A stretch of 64,000 nucleotides of DNA from Aequorivita iocasae (GTDB lineage: Bacteria > Bacteroidota > Bacteroidia > Flavobacteriales > Flavobacteriaceae), in contig NZ_CP068439.1 in assembly GCF_016757735.1 (NCBI RefSeq), positions 1,488,001 through 1,552,000 of the forward strand, read 5' to 3'. Below the pieces are notes generated by a model. It had not been told where the DNA came from. It saw only the letters and a program-made list of their open reading frames with translations, and did no database searches. Of this stretch, positions 19,661-27,815 are shown piece by piece. Both the position numbers and the translations under genes were made by a program. Numbering within the stretch: the stretch's first letter is position 1; each line of letters opens with the position of its first letter.

Positions 19661-20353
19661 ATGAAAACTGCTTTATTGAAATTGCCTTTTCACTTTTCGG
19701 AAGAAAAACTACTTAAGGATTTGGAGGTATGTAAAAAGTATGAATTCACTTCACACTTCAACAAAAATGATTATTGGGGCGATTGGACTTCCATCTCCCT
19801 ACGCTCCCAAACTGGTGAAATGAACAATATTTTTGCGCTTCCGCAGAACAATAAAAAATATAAAGACACGGAGCTGCTTCAAAAATGCACCTATTTTAAA
19901 GAAATCATTGATTCTTTTGAATGCGAAAAGGAGTCCATCCGGCTTCTGAATTTAAAACCGGGCAGCGTAATAAAAGAGCACACAGATTATAATCTGGGTT
20001 ACGAAGATGGGATTTTCAGAATCCACATTCCAATTACTACTAATGAAAATGTTCATTTTTTTATCAATTATGAAGAAGTAAAAATGCTTCCCAGTGAGTG
20101 CTGGTATGGAAATTTCAATTTTACGCACAGTGTTCGCAACGATGGAAAAATTGACAGAATCCACTTGGTGATGGACTGTTTGCGCAATGATTGGTCTGAT
20201 ATATTATTTGCTGAAAACGGTTACAATTTTGAGGCTGAATACCAGCAATCAGAATATTCCCGAGAAACCAAACTGCAAATGATTGAACAATTGAAATTGA
20301 TGGATACCGAAATCTCCAGAGAAATGATACAGCAATTACAAAAAGAACTTTAA
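19661..20353 (+). CDS. Aspartyl/asparaginyl beta-hydroxylase-like protein
   Basis: 230 residues. A cupin-type Fe(II)/2-oxoglutarate site is visible: HTD (about residue 107), the FRIHIPI strand, and the distal His/Arg in THSVRNDG and DRIHLV. Related enzymes hydroxylate Asp/Asn side chains; the substrate here is unknown. The stop codon overlaps the start of the next gene (ATGA-type), so the two are coupled and probably work together. Confidence 0.8.
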   Translation: MKTALLKLPFHFSEEKLLKDLEVCKKYEFTSHFNKNDYWGDWTSISLRSQTGEMNNIFALPQNNKKYKDTELLQKCTYFKEIIDSFECEKESIRLLNLKPGSVIKEHTDYNLGYEDGIFRIHIPITTNENVHFFINYEEVKMLPSECWYGNFNFTHSVRNDGKIDRIHLVMDCLRNDWSDILFAENGYNFEAEYQQSEYSRETKLQMIEQLKLMDTEISREMIQQLQKEL

Positions 20354-20847
20354 TGAAAGAGGGGAAAGAACGCGACTTGGTTTTGGAACGGATTTGTCGG
20401 TTTTTTGATGAAATATCCATTCAATATAATTTCACCGAAATTGAAACAGAAACCTTTTTACCTGGCATCCAAATTAAAAACGGCACCCTGCAAATTGATT
20501 TGCAAAAACTGAAATATCCCGGAGATTTATTGCACGAGGCAGGACATATTGCGGTAACAAAATCAGAAGAGCGAAATACTTTAAACGATAACGTAATTGA
20601 AAACAATGCAGAAAAGGCCGGGGATGAAATGGCGGTATTGTTGTGGTCTTACGCAGCATCGAAGAAAATAGGTTTGGCCCCCGAAGTTGTTTTTCATGAA
20701 GATGGCTATAAAGGCGAAGCTGTTTGGCTTCGTGAACAGTTTGAAAGTAAAAACTATATAGGCTTGCCATTACTGCAATGGATGGGATTGGCAGAAACGG
20801 AAGGGAATCATGCCTTTCCAAAAATGAAGGCTTGGCTGCGCGAATAA
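20353..20847 (+). CDS. Small protein with HEAGH motif, coupled to the hydroxylase gene
   Basis: 164 residues. LLHEAGHIAV (about residues 55-64) is an HExxH-type metal motif, and EKAGDEMAVLLWSYAA (about 85-100) supplies a possible third ligand, resembling a minimal IrrE-like metalloprotease or a metal-binding remnant. No family is recognised with certainty. It overlaps the hydroxylase-like gene by one base at the stop/start. Confidence 0.6.
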   Translation: MKEGKERDLVLERICRFFDEISIQYNFTEIETETFLPGIQIKNGTLQIDLQKLKYPGDLLHEAGHIAVTKSEERNTLNDNVIENNAEKAGDEMAVLLWSYAASKKIGLAPEVVFHEDGYKGEAVWLREQFESKNYIGLPLLQWMGLAETEGNHAFPKMKAWLRE

Positions 20848-20899
20848 AAAACCTTGAAAAAATTTCAAAATAAGTTGGCTTTCATTTGTAAGTATTATT

Positions 20900-20907
20900 T
20901 ATATTTG
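20900..20907 (+). promoter_or_regulatory. -7 box upstream of the tRNA-Leu pair
   Basis: TATATTTG matches the flavobacterial -7 box and lies 45 bp before the truncated tRNA-Leu. The nearest TTG upstream is 22 bp away rather than 19. It probably drives the intact tRNA-Leu too. Confidence 0.5.
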
Positions 20908-20951
20908 CACTCCTTTTACAATATGTCCTAAGTGTTGTGAAGGATTTTGAT

Positions 20952-20990
20952 GCAGGCGTGGTGGAATTGGTAGACACGCTAGACTTAGGA
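20952..20990 (+). pseudogene. Truncated tRNA-Leu (5' half only)
   Basis: The first 39 nt read as tRNA-Leu through the D arm to the anticodon loop (GACTTAGGA), nearly identical to the intact gene 73 bp downstream, differing at acceptor position 3 and in the anticodon stem. After the loop no variable arm, T arm or acceptor 3' strand is present. It may be a tRNA cut by recombination in the anticodon loop. Confidence 0.75.
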
Positions 20991-21024
20991 CGTAGCGAAA
21001 TAAAAACTGTTAAAATATTGAAAT

Positions 21025-21106
21025 GCGGGCGTGGTGGAATTGGTAGACACGTCAGACTTAGGATCTGATGCCGCGAGGTGTGGGAGTTCGAGTCTCCCCG
21101 CCCGTA
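21025..21106 (+). tRNA. tRNA-Leu (TAG)
   Basis: 82 nt without CCA. Acceptor GCGGGCG pairs with CGCCCGT (G-U at 1-72), anticodon loop CTTAGGA gives anticodon TAG, a class II variable arm is present, and the T arm is GGGAG-TTCGAGT-CTCCC. tRNA genes are common ICE attachment sites, and ICE genes begin directly downstream. Confidence 0.95.
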
Positions 21107-21107
21107 C

Positions 21108-21138
21108 AAAAGCCGAAGAGAAATCTTCGGCTTTTTCC
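21108..21138 (+). terminator. Terminator after tRNA-Leu
   Basis: Stem AGCCGAAGA / TCTTCGGCT with a GAAA-type loop followed by a T run, directly after the tRNA. Confidence 0.85.
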
Positions 21139-21166
21139 ATTTAAAAAACTCTCGAAAAAAAGGTCG

Positions 21167-21210
21167 GGTACAACATAGGTACAACATTTTGCTAATTTCA
21201 GGGCAACATT
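21167..21210. repeat. Direct repeats GGTACAACAT near the ICE end
   Basis: GGTACAACAT occurs at 21167-21176 and 21178-21187, 11 bp apart (one helical turn), with a weaker third copy GGGCAACATT at 21201-21210. Short helically phased repeats beside a tRNA attachment site are what arm-type integrase sites look like. The rest of 21211-21341 shows no gene. Confidence 0.45.
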
Positions 21211-21341
21211 TGTATTAATGTCAAATGTTTCAATTTGTTATTAAACCCTATTATTTTTCTAGTAAAATAATAAATTCTGCTAATTAGCAACCTTATTCCT
21301 TCGTAAGGGGAGTTTATTATCATACAATATGACCGCAATTT

Positions 21342-21487
21342 AAACTCGTAAAATACTTCCATCAAAAGACTACGGCATAAAGCCATTTCTTCAGCCAGCG
21401 CTTATTTATTCCGTTTCCTTTTGAGCCAAGATTTTATCTTCCGTTTGGTTCCTGCTCAAATATTGTTTAATCTAAAATTTGAGTATT
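21342..21487 (+). repeat. Conserved leader, copy 1 (upstream of parB)
   Basis: About 146 bp of non-coding DNA ending at the ParB start; two other copies precede the DUF932 gene and a 55-residue ORF. Shared blocks in order: AAACTCGTAAAATAC, ATCAAAAGACTACGGCAT, TTATTCCGTTTCCTTTTGAG, TTCCGTTTGG and AAATATTGTTTAA. TCAAAAG and CTTTTGA are complementary and could pair around an inner GGC-ATAAA-GCC hairpin. Confidence 0.85.
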
Positions 21488-23275
21488 ATGACAACAAAAG
21501 CGAGTACCACAAAGAAGCGCAGTAGAGCGAAATCTATTGTCAAAAAAGAAGTGAATGGAATGGAAGCATCCGCACTTCAAATTCAGAACCTGGCTATAGG
21601 CAAAATAAAGCCCGACCCAGAACAACCAAGAAAAACTTTTAGCGAGGATGCATTACAGCAGCTTGCAGAGAGTATCGATAAGCACGGTGTATTACAACCG
21701 ATTACGGTAAGGCAACTAAATGAACATTATGTCATCGTGATGGGCGAACGTCGGTATCGTGCAAGTATGCTGGCAGGGAAAAATACCATACCCTGTATTG
21801 TGAGGACTTATAAGAACAGTGATGTTCTGGAGGTACAAATCATCGAAAATCTGCAAAGACAGGATGTTGAGCCTACCGAAGAAGCCGAGGCGATTGCCTA
21901 TCTAAGAGAAAAATATGCGCCTACTGAAATTGCCAAACGATTGGGCAGAACGGATAACTTTATCAGACAACGCTTAAAGCTGGCAGGTTTGATAGAAGGC
22001 TTTAAACACTTTGTCCGCAATGGCGAAATGACCATTTCCTTGGGTGTAGGTGTCGCGCTCTTTGTACCTGAAGAACAGCAGATGATGTTGGAAACGATGG
22101 GCAAGGATTTCAATGCGCACCAGATAAACAGGATGATTAAAGACCAGACCTATGATTTGGAAAAAGTATCCTTTGATGTAACCGACAAAAAATTAGTACC
22201 GAAAGCAGGGTCTTGTGTCGAATGTCCGTTCAACGCAGCCAATCAAGGGAATCTATTTGGGGATGGAAAGATGGTCTGTACAAAATCATCTTGTTACGAA
22301 TCCAAGAAAAACAAATCGTTCTTAAACCTGATTGAAAAATCAAAGAAAGAAAATGTACTGTTGATTCCTGAAATACGAAAGTATTGGGCAGATGATGAAC
22401 GTAATCAGCTGTTCATTTCACAGCTAGAGAAAAATGATTTGAAGGTCTATTTGCTAGACGATGTTGAAATCATTGAAAAACCGATTCAGCCCACATTGGA
22501 AGCCGTAAAAGAAGAATATCAGAATTACGACTACAATGAAGACGAGCTAAAAGAAGAATTTGACGAGGCTACCAAGACCTATAACGAGGAATTGGAAAAG
22601 TACAATTCGGCTACAGCGAATGGATTTAGAAATGGCATCGTTTTTCATCCTGAATCTTACCTACACAAAGAAGTATTAGTGAAGGTCATCGAAAAATCAG
22701 AAGATGCAAACGAAGTACATTCTGTACCATTATCGAACAGAAAAATGGATGATTGTACACCAGATGAACAAATCATTAAAATCAACGAAAGGGAAATCCG
22801 GAAAAAGCAAATCGAGAATAATCGACAGTTTGAAGAAGTTGTCGGGATGATTCGAGAAACTACGTACATAGAGACCAAGAAAACGCTTTCGGTAGATGAA
22901 ATGGTCGCCTTTTCAATTTCGCTCTACGAAAACAATGTGGACTACTTTAGTCAGCAAAAGTACTTTACAGGATTATTGGGCGATACATCAAAGCTATCCA
23001 AAGTTGAAATCGTGGAAAATTTCAAGAAGAAGTTCAAAAAAGAAATTTTTCATAAGCTGATTCGGTATATGCTTACCAAGCAAGTGCATTTCGGCGAAAG
23101 TAATCACGTAAATAATTTAACGAACATTTCATTCTACAATGCAATGCAAGGATATTACAAAACTAAGATTGCCGGTATTGAAAAAGAATATGCCGAAAAA
23201 AGGGACAAGCGTGAAGAACGTTTAAAAGAGCGCATCATAGTTCTTGAAAAGCAAATTCAGGAATGGAACGATTAG
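21488..23275 (+). CDS. ParB/RepB/Spo0J family protein of the ICE
   Basis: 595 residues from ATG 21488 (an in-frame TTG 9 bp earlier is less likely). The ParB/Srx-like N-terminal domain (about 25-115, with GERRYRA) is followed by a helix-turn-helix (about 125-175) and a cysteine motif (CVECPFN, then CTKSSC, about 245-280) that may bind a metal; the rest is long, charged and helical. Long ParB proteins of this layout are typical of Bacteroidota ICEs, where they may stabilise or regulate the element. First gene of the element, behind leader copy 1; no ParA is next to it. Confidence 0.88.
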   Translation: MTTKASTTKKRSRAKSIVKKEVNGMEASALQIQNLAIGKIKPDPEQPRKTFSEDALQQLAESIDKHGVLQPITVRQLNEHYVIVMGERRYRASMLAGKNTIPCIVRTYKNSDVLEVQIIENLQRQDVEPTEEAEAIAYLREKYAPTEIAKRLGRTDNFIRQRLKLAGLIEGFKHFVRNGEMTISLGVGVALFVPEEQQMMLETMGKDFNAHQINRMIKDQTYDLEKVSFDVTDKKLVPKAGSCVECPFNAANQGNLFGDGKMVCTKSSCYESKKNKSFLNLIEKSKKENVLLIPEIRKYWADDERNQLFISQLEKNDLKVYLLDDVEIIEKPIQPTLEAVKEEYQNYDYNEDELKEEFDEATKTYNEELEKYNSATANGFRNGIVFHPESYLHKEVLVKVIEKSEDANEVHSVPLSNRKMDDCTPDEQIIKINEREIRKKQIENNRQFEEVVGMIRETTYIETKKTLSVDEMVAFSISLYENNVDYFSQQKYFTGLLGDTSKLSKVEIVENFKKKFKKEIFHKLIRYMLTKQVHFGESNHVNNLTNISFYNAMQGYYKTKIAGIEKEYAEKRDKREERLKERIIVLEKQIQEWND

Positions 23276-23288
23276 TTTTTGTTGTTTG

Positions 23289-23325
23289 AAGAAGGGTCGG
23301 CATTCGTGCTGGCTCTTCTTTTTTA
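23289..23325 (+). terminator. Terminator after parB
   Basis: A 13-bp stem (left AAGAAGGGTCGGC, right GCTGGCTCTTCTT, some G-U pairs), a 6-nt loop and a T run, starting 14 bp after the stop. Confidence 0.85.
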
Positions 23326-23368
23326 TTTAGATAATTTTTATTTGAAAATGAGGAGCCAAATAGAAAAA

Positions 23369-23536
23369 ATAATCAATCAATAGTAGCGCAAAGGTAAACT
23401 CGTAAAATACACCCATCAAAAGACTACGGCATAAAGCCGTTCGCCCACTCACTATTTATTCCGTTTCCTTTTGAGCCGAGATTTTATCTTCCGTTTGGGT
23501 TTAGCTTAAATATTGTTTAATCTAAATTCAAATATT
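23369..23536 (+). repeat. Conserved leader, copy 2 (upstream of DUF932 gene)
   Basis: Same blocks as copy 1, with an extra shared 5' part (AATAATCAATCAATA and GCGCAAAGG) that only copies 2 and 3 have. The inner hairpin is perfect here (ACGGC-ATAAA-GCCGT). On the other strand it contains TACCTTTG with a TTG 20 bp upstream, so a leftward promoter is possible. Confidence 0.85.
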
Positions 23537-24373
23537 ATGTATTTACAAAATTTACAACAAGATGAAATCTTCGTTTCCAATGAAATGAAGTCTTTGAGAA
23601 GTATAACTCAAATGGAATCCAGAAGAGGGCTTGAAAACGCCATAATTTCCAATGGTAAAATTGTCAATGTAGTCTCGAACAGCTATGGCCACATTCCAAA
23701 TCAATTGTTCTTCAAGAAAGCTGAAGAAATGCTGACCGATGCACAATTGAACTTCCATAAACGCACCATCAACAAAAATGACAGGTCGTTTATTACCGAC
23801 TTTATCATCGACGACAAAAGCCAGTTTACGGTCAAGAACCATAAGGACTTGATACTGCCGATGCTTCGGTTCAAGAACTCTTATGACGGTAGTGAAAAGA
23901 CCTCGGGCCACTTCGGGTTTTATAGAAAAGTATGTTCCAACGGCCTGCACGTTTCCCAAGCGGAAATCGAGTTTTCTATCAAGCACAGTAAGAACAATAC
24001 ACACCTGATTATGCCCAGGTTGAGCAATCTGTTCGATAAGTTTCTGGACAATGAATTCTATACCATTACCAAGAAATTCGACAAAATGAAGGAATTTAAA
24101 ATCATCGATACGCAAGAGTTCGTAAAGGCAATTCTTGACAGGACGAAACTGTTCCGATACGAATGTAGCGACAAGAACAGCGACCCTTCAAAAAAGTCTC
24201 GTGAAGTTATTGAGATATTGAACTATGAAGCCTTGTTGCTTAACGAAGAGCCTAATCTCTGGTTAGGCTACAATGCGTTCAATGCAGTATTGCACCATAC
24301 GTTGAAGAAAACTTTTACCCAACAGGAAAGGTTGGATAAAAAGCTGTTTGATGAAATATATGAAATGGCATAG
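23537..24373 (+). CDS. DUF932 domain protein
   Basis: 278 residues from ATG 23537. The DUF932 core (SGHFGFYRKVCSNGLHVSQ near residues 125-150) is present and the length is normal. DUF932 proteins are frequent on ICEs, plasmids and phages of many bacteria; a role in handling incoming DNA has been suggested but not shown. It has its own copy of the repeated leader, so it may be co-regulated with parB. Confidence 0.85.
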   Translation: MYLQNLQQDEIFVSNEMKSLRSITQMESRRGLENAIISNGKIVNVVSNSYGHIPNQLFFKKAEEMLTDAQLNFHKRTINKNDRSFITDFIIDDKSQFTVKNHKDLILPMLRFKNSYDGSEKTSGHFGFYRKVCSNGLHVSQAEIEFSIKHSKNNTHLIMPRLSNLFDKFLDNEFYTITKKFDKMKEFKIIDTQEFVKAILDRTKLFRYECSDKNSDPSKKSREVIEILNYEALLLNEEPNLWLGYNAFNAVLHHTLKKTFTQQERLDKKLFDEIYEMA

Positions 24374-24532
24374 GCTATTAAAGGTTTATCCAGTACCTAC
24401 TTAAACTGGGTTTTTTATTTTAAAAGTATTACAAAATCAAATATTTACCATTTTATTCATATAGTGGTAATAATTAGTTTTCAAATATTCGCCACTTTTT
24501 TGTACTTTTGGCAAAGTTTTGATATAAAGATT

Positions 24533-25300
24533 ATGCCAAAAATTGTAGAAAATAAGCTTATAGAAGCATTTAAGGAGCGAAGTTCCTTTGATAGGGACGA
24601 ACTATTTCAGTTCTATTTGGACTTTGAACCGCATTTGAAGGAAAGTACATTTAGTTGGCGCATTTACGACCTGAAGAAAAAAGACATCATCAAAACTATT
24701 GGTCGTGGATTGTATGTTATATCCTATAAACCCAAGTATAGACCAGTACTGTCTGATAGTGTTCTAAAAATAGCAAGTAAGACCAATGAACGGTTTGAGG
24801 AAATCCAATATGCTATATGGGAAAACCAATGGCTAAATGAATTTACTCTGCATCAAGTATCCAATCAAATGATTGTAGTAGAAGTGGAAAAAGAATTTAC
24901 AGAATCACTATACTATTATCTAAATGATTCCTTGAAAATGGATTTTTTCTTGAATCCCGATGACAAGGAAATTGAATTCTACATTTCCGAGAGTGCTGTC
25001 CCCGTGGTCATAAAACGTCTCGTCACAAGAGCACCGATAAGTAAATTGAAAGATAAAAAAAATGTAGTTCCAGTCGCCACGCTTGAAAAAATAATGGTGG
25101 ACTTGTTTGCCGATGAAAACCTGTACCATTTTTACCAAGGCTCTGAACTCATAAATATTTATGAAAAGATACTTGAGCGATACAGTATTAATTTCACAAA
25201 GCTCTTTAGCTATGCGAAAAGACGAAAGAAAGAACAGGAAATCAAGCAATTTATGAATAACCACATACCAAATATTTTAGAGGACATAATCAATGATTGA
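24533..25300 (+). CDS. AbiEi-like antitoxin (DUF6577-type)
   Basis: 255 residues from ATG 24533 (the longer ORF start runs through the probable promoter, TACTTTTG at 24503-24510). The N-terminus resembles a winged helix (FDRDELFQFYLDFEPHL...SWRIYDLKKKDIIKTIGRGLYVI), as in AbiEi antitoxins that repress their own operon; the rest is the C-terminal antitoxin domain. It overlaps the next gene, a nucleotidyltransferase toxin, by 8 bp. Together they form a type IV (AbiE) toxin-antitoxin or abortive-infection pair. Confidence 0.75.
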   Translation: MPKIVENKLIEAFKERSSFDRDELFQFYLDFEPHLKESTFSWRIYDLKKKDIIKTIGRGLYVISYKPKYRPVLSDSVLKIASKTNERFEEIQYAIWENQWLNEFTLHQVSNQMIVVEVEKEFTESLYYYLNDSLKMDFFLNPDDKEIEFYISESAVPVVIKRLVTRAPISKLKDKKNVVPVATLEKIMVDLFADENLYHFYQGSELINIYEKILERYSINFTKLFSYAKRRKKEQEIKQFMNNHIPNILEDIIND

Positions 25301-26396
25301 AAACAAAAGCTTCACAAAAGAGTGGCTGGATATTTTCCGAGCAAAAAAAGAACACAAAGGCATTAATGTGACCATTTTGGAAAAAATGGTTCACGCATTT
25401 TCTTTATTAGAACATCTAAAAATAGAAGGACTTAATTTTGTCTTTAAAGGCGGCACTTCACTCGTGCTTTTACTTGAAGAAGGCAATCGGTTTTCAATAG
25501 ATATCGACATCATTTCAAGTCTAAAACGTGACGCATTGGAAAAAATCCTTGATACAGTTGTTGCCAACTCACATTTTAAAAGCCACACTTTGAATGAACG
25601 CAGAAGCTACAAAGAAGGCGTGCCAAAGGCACATTATACTTTTGAATTTGATTCGGTTTACAACCCAAACGTTCCAGGAACCATTCTGTTGGATATTCTT
25701 TTTGACAGCCCGCATTATCCAGAGCTCATAGAATCTTCCATTGAAATTCCTTGGCTATCGGTTAATGAGCCTATAATATCAATTACCACACCTTCGGTAA
25801 ATTCCATCTGTGGCGATAAGCTTACTGCTTTTGCACCAGAAACTATCGGTATTCCATATTACAAACAAGACCAGCTTTTTGCAATGGAAATCTGCAAGCA
25901 GTTGTTTGATTTAGGTAAACTATTTGAAAACATTACCGATATAAGCATAGTGAAGAAAAGCTTTTCCTCTTTCGCGAAAGCTGAACTATCCTATAGAAGT
26001 TCTGATGAAAATTTCAACAAAAGAAATCTTACGGAAACAGAGGTGCTGTGGGATTCCATAAACACTTGTGCTATAATTTCAAAAAGGGAACGAAATTCCA
26101 CCGCTGAAACAAAAAAGAAATTTGAAGATTTAAACCGTGGTATTCGCAGTTTTGGTAGTGCATTTCTAATGACGGGACATTTTAGGATAGAAGAAGCAAT
26201 GGCAGCTTCGGCCAGAGTTGCTTATTTGAATGCAATCTTATTGCAACCAAAAATTATAGACATTGAATATTATGAGGGACAAGATATAAGCGAGCTTACT
26301 ATTGAAAAAGCAGATTGGGCATACCTGAATAAATTGAAACGCCAGCCGGATAAGTCCATATTTTATTATTGGTACAAGGCGGTGGAATTGTTATAA
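25293..26396 (+). CDS. AbiEii/AbiGii-type nucleotidyltransferase toxin
   Basis: 367 residues. The nucleotidyltransferase signature is GGTSL (about residue 53) followed by the metal-binding DIDI (about 70-73), with the conserved GDKLTAFAPETIG near residue 170. AbiEii toxins transfer nucleotides to RNA (shown for tRNA in related enzymes) and arrest growth during phage infection; the AbiEi partner is encoded directly upstream with an 8-bp overlap. Complete in length. Confidence 0.88.
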   Translation: MIENKSFTKEWLDIFRAKKEHKGINVTILEKMVHAFSLLEHLKIEGLNFVFKGGTSLVLLLEEGNRFSIDIDIISSLKRDALEKILDTVVANSHFKSHTLNERRSYKEGVPKAHYTFEFDSVYNPNVPGTILLDILFDSPHYPELIESSIEIPWLSVNEPIISITTPSVNSICGDKLTAFAPETIGIPYYKQDQLFAMEICKQLFDLGKLFENITDISIVKKSFSSFAKAELSYRSSDENFNKRNLTETEVLWDSINTCAIISKRERNSTAETKKKFEDLNRGIRSFGSAFLMTGHFRIEEAMAASARVAYLNAILLQPKIIDIEYYEGQDISELTIEKADWAYLNKLKRQPDKSIFYYWYKAVELL

Positions 26397-26398
26397 AT

Positions 26399-27220
26399 AT
26401 GAAAAAAAGAAAAAGAGTTAAAACTAAAATGATTGAATTTAGAAACCCATACCATATTGAACCACCAGGGGCTTTACGTGAGATATTATCACATCCAGCA
26501 AATGAAACTGAAGTAATTGAACTTGCAGTATTTCAAGAACATCGGTATGCATTCTTCTACTGGAATAAATGGGTACGGAAAAACGAAGGTAATAATCCGC
26601 CTTGTCTAATTTCATTAGATTGGCACCAAGATTTATGCTATCCCTGTGAAACAGAAAGGAAATGGTTAGATAATTTGGATTTAGAAAGTGATGCGGAAGT
26701 ATCTTTGTTTTCGTGGGCAAAACTCAATGGTCTTAATGATGGCCATATTTTAAGTGCAGCCTATCTCAATTTGATTGGGGATATTTATGTGCATTGTAGA
26801 CAAGAGCTTGGTCAGAACACTTGGAAAGATGAAGAACTGATTGATACCTATGGAAACAGCCACGCAATCAAAAAATTCAAAACGTATGAAGCCTTACAAG
26901 ATGCACTATTGAATTCTTCAGAAACATCCGTGTTTTTTGATATTGATTTGGACTTCTTTTCAGTAAAGAATGGCTTAAGTGATGGTTCATTTGAATTTAC
27001 CTACTTACAGGAAGAAGAAATACGAAAAATGCTAAACAAGGATAATCCATTAATTAACTGGATTTTTAAACGTATAAAAGGTTTCACAATTGCCACTGAA
27101 CCAGAACATTGCGGTGGACTTTTAAGAAGTAATAAGTTTCTTGATTTAATTAGCGAAATCTATTTCAGTCCAGAATTGTTTGCACCTAAATGTAATTGGA
27201 AATGGAAACCTAAATATTGA
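26399..27220 (+). CDS. UPF0489 family protein
   Basis: 273 residues from ATG 26399, 2 bp after the toxin stop (ATG 26429 is an alternative start and gives MIEFRNPYHIEPPG). Two acidic metal-site-like motifs are clear: SLDWHQD (about residue 73) and FFDIDLDFFS (about 180), followed by EPEHCGG (about 235). UPF0489 proteins resemble the arginase/deacetylase fold, but their reaction is not known. The tight spacing ties it to the AbiE pair, which normally has only two genes. Confidence 0.75.
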   Translation: MKKRKRVKTKMIEFRNPYHIEPPGALREILSHPANETEVIELAVFQEHRYAFFYWNKWVRKNEGNNPPCLISLDWHQDLCYPCETERKWLDNLDLESDAEVSLFSWAKLNGLNDGHILSAAYLNLIGDIYVHCRQELGQNTWKDEELIDTYGNSHAIKKFKTYEALQDALLNSSETSVFFDIDLDFFSVKNGLSDGSFEFTYLQEEEIRKMLNKDNPLINWIFKRIKGFTIATEPEHCGGLLRSNKFLDLISEIYFSPELFAPKCNWKWKPKY

Positions 27221-27246
27221 TGATGAATTGAATCGACATTAATATT

Positions 27247-27420
27247 GCCATTCAGCCCATTCCCCTGCATTCCGCAAAAAGCTTCATTTCGGTAAATACG
27301 CTTCATTATAAAGGTCTTGGACACAACTTCAAATCTTCCGATTTCCATTGCGCTGAACCTGCCATAAAAATGGCAGAATCGCTTCATTCCCAATCTACAT
27401 CTTTAAAGTCAAGTCCGCTT
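27247..27420. repeat. Structured repeat R1
   Basis: About 175 bp with no credible gene, homologous to R2 and R3. Shared blocks: CATTCCCCTGCATT, several GCnnCATTTC units, TCTTGGACACAA, TTTCCATT and AAGTCCGC. In the variable part it has a hairpin CTGCCAT-AAAA-ATGGCAG (27359-27376) at the place where R2 and R3 have hairpins of other sequence. Confidence 0.8.
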
Positions 27421-27450
27421 TAAGCCCTACTAAATAAGGATAATTTGTTT

Positions 27451-27629
27451 TCATAATCCAGTAAGCACATTCCCCTGCATTTCGCGAAAAGCTGCATTCC
27501 GAGAAAAGAGCTTACCTAAAAAGGTCTTGGACACAATCCCCAATTTTGACTTTCCATTCCGTTAACTCGATCCGCTGCGCTGGAACGGAACACTTCATTT
27601 CCAAGCCAAAATCGTGAATTAAGTCCGCT
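27451..27629. repeat. Structured repeat R2
   Basis: Second copy, 30 bp after R1 in the same orientation and about 85% like R3. Its variable hairpin is TTCCGTT (27557-27563) with AACGGAA (27584-27590). It runs straight into leader copy 3. Confidence 0.85.
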
Positions 27630-27641
27630 AAAAATAACATA

Positions 27642-27815
27642 AATAATCAATCAATATCGGCGCAAAGGTAAACTCGTAAAATACACCCATCAAAAGACTA
27701 CGGCATAAAGCCATCGCACCATCCTACGCTTATTTATTCCGTTTCCTTTTGAGCTGTGATTTTAGCTTCCGTTTGGGTAATGCTCAAATATTGTTTAACT
27801 AAAATATATAAAATT
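27642..27815 (+). repeat. Conserved leader, copy 3 (upstream of a 55-residue ORF)
   Basis: Same blocks as copies 1 and 2, including the 5' extension seen in copy 2. Ends directly before ATG 27816. Confidence 0.85.

Noticed and set aside
20991-21487. Integrase gene beside tRNA-Leu
   Set aside because: No frame in this gap has tyrosine or serine recombinase motifs; the integrase must be at the other end.
24464-24532. Longer N-terminus of the AbiEi-like protein
   Set aside because: The added residues would be translated from the probable -7 box and are hydrophobic without family likeness.
27160-27393. 77-residue minus-strand ORF in R1
   Set aside because: It lies in the non-coding repeat; the equivalent frame is not kept in R2 or R3.
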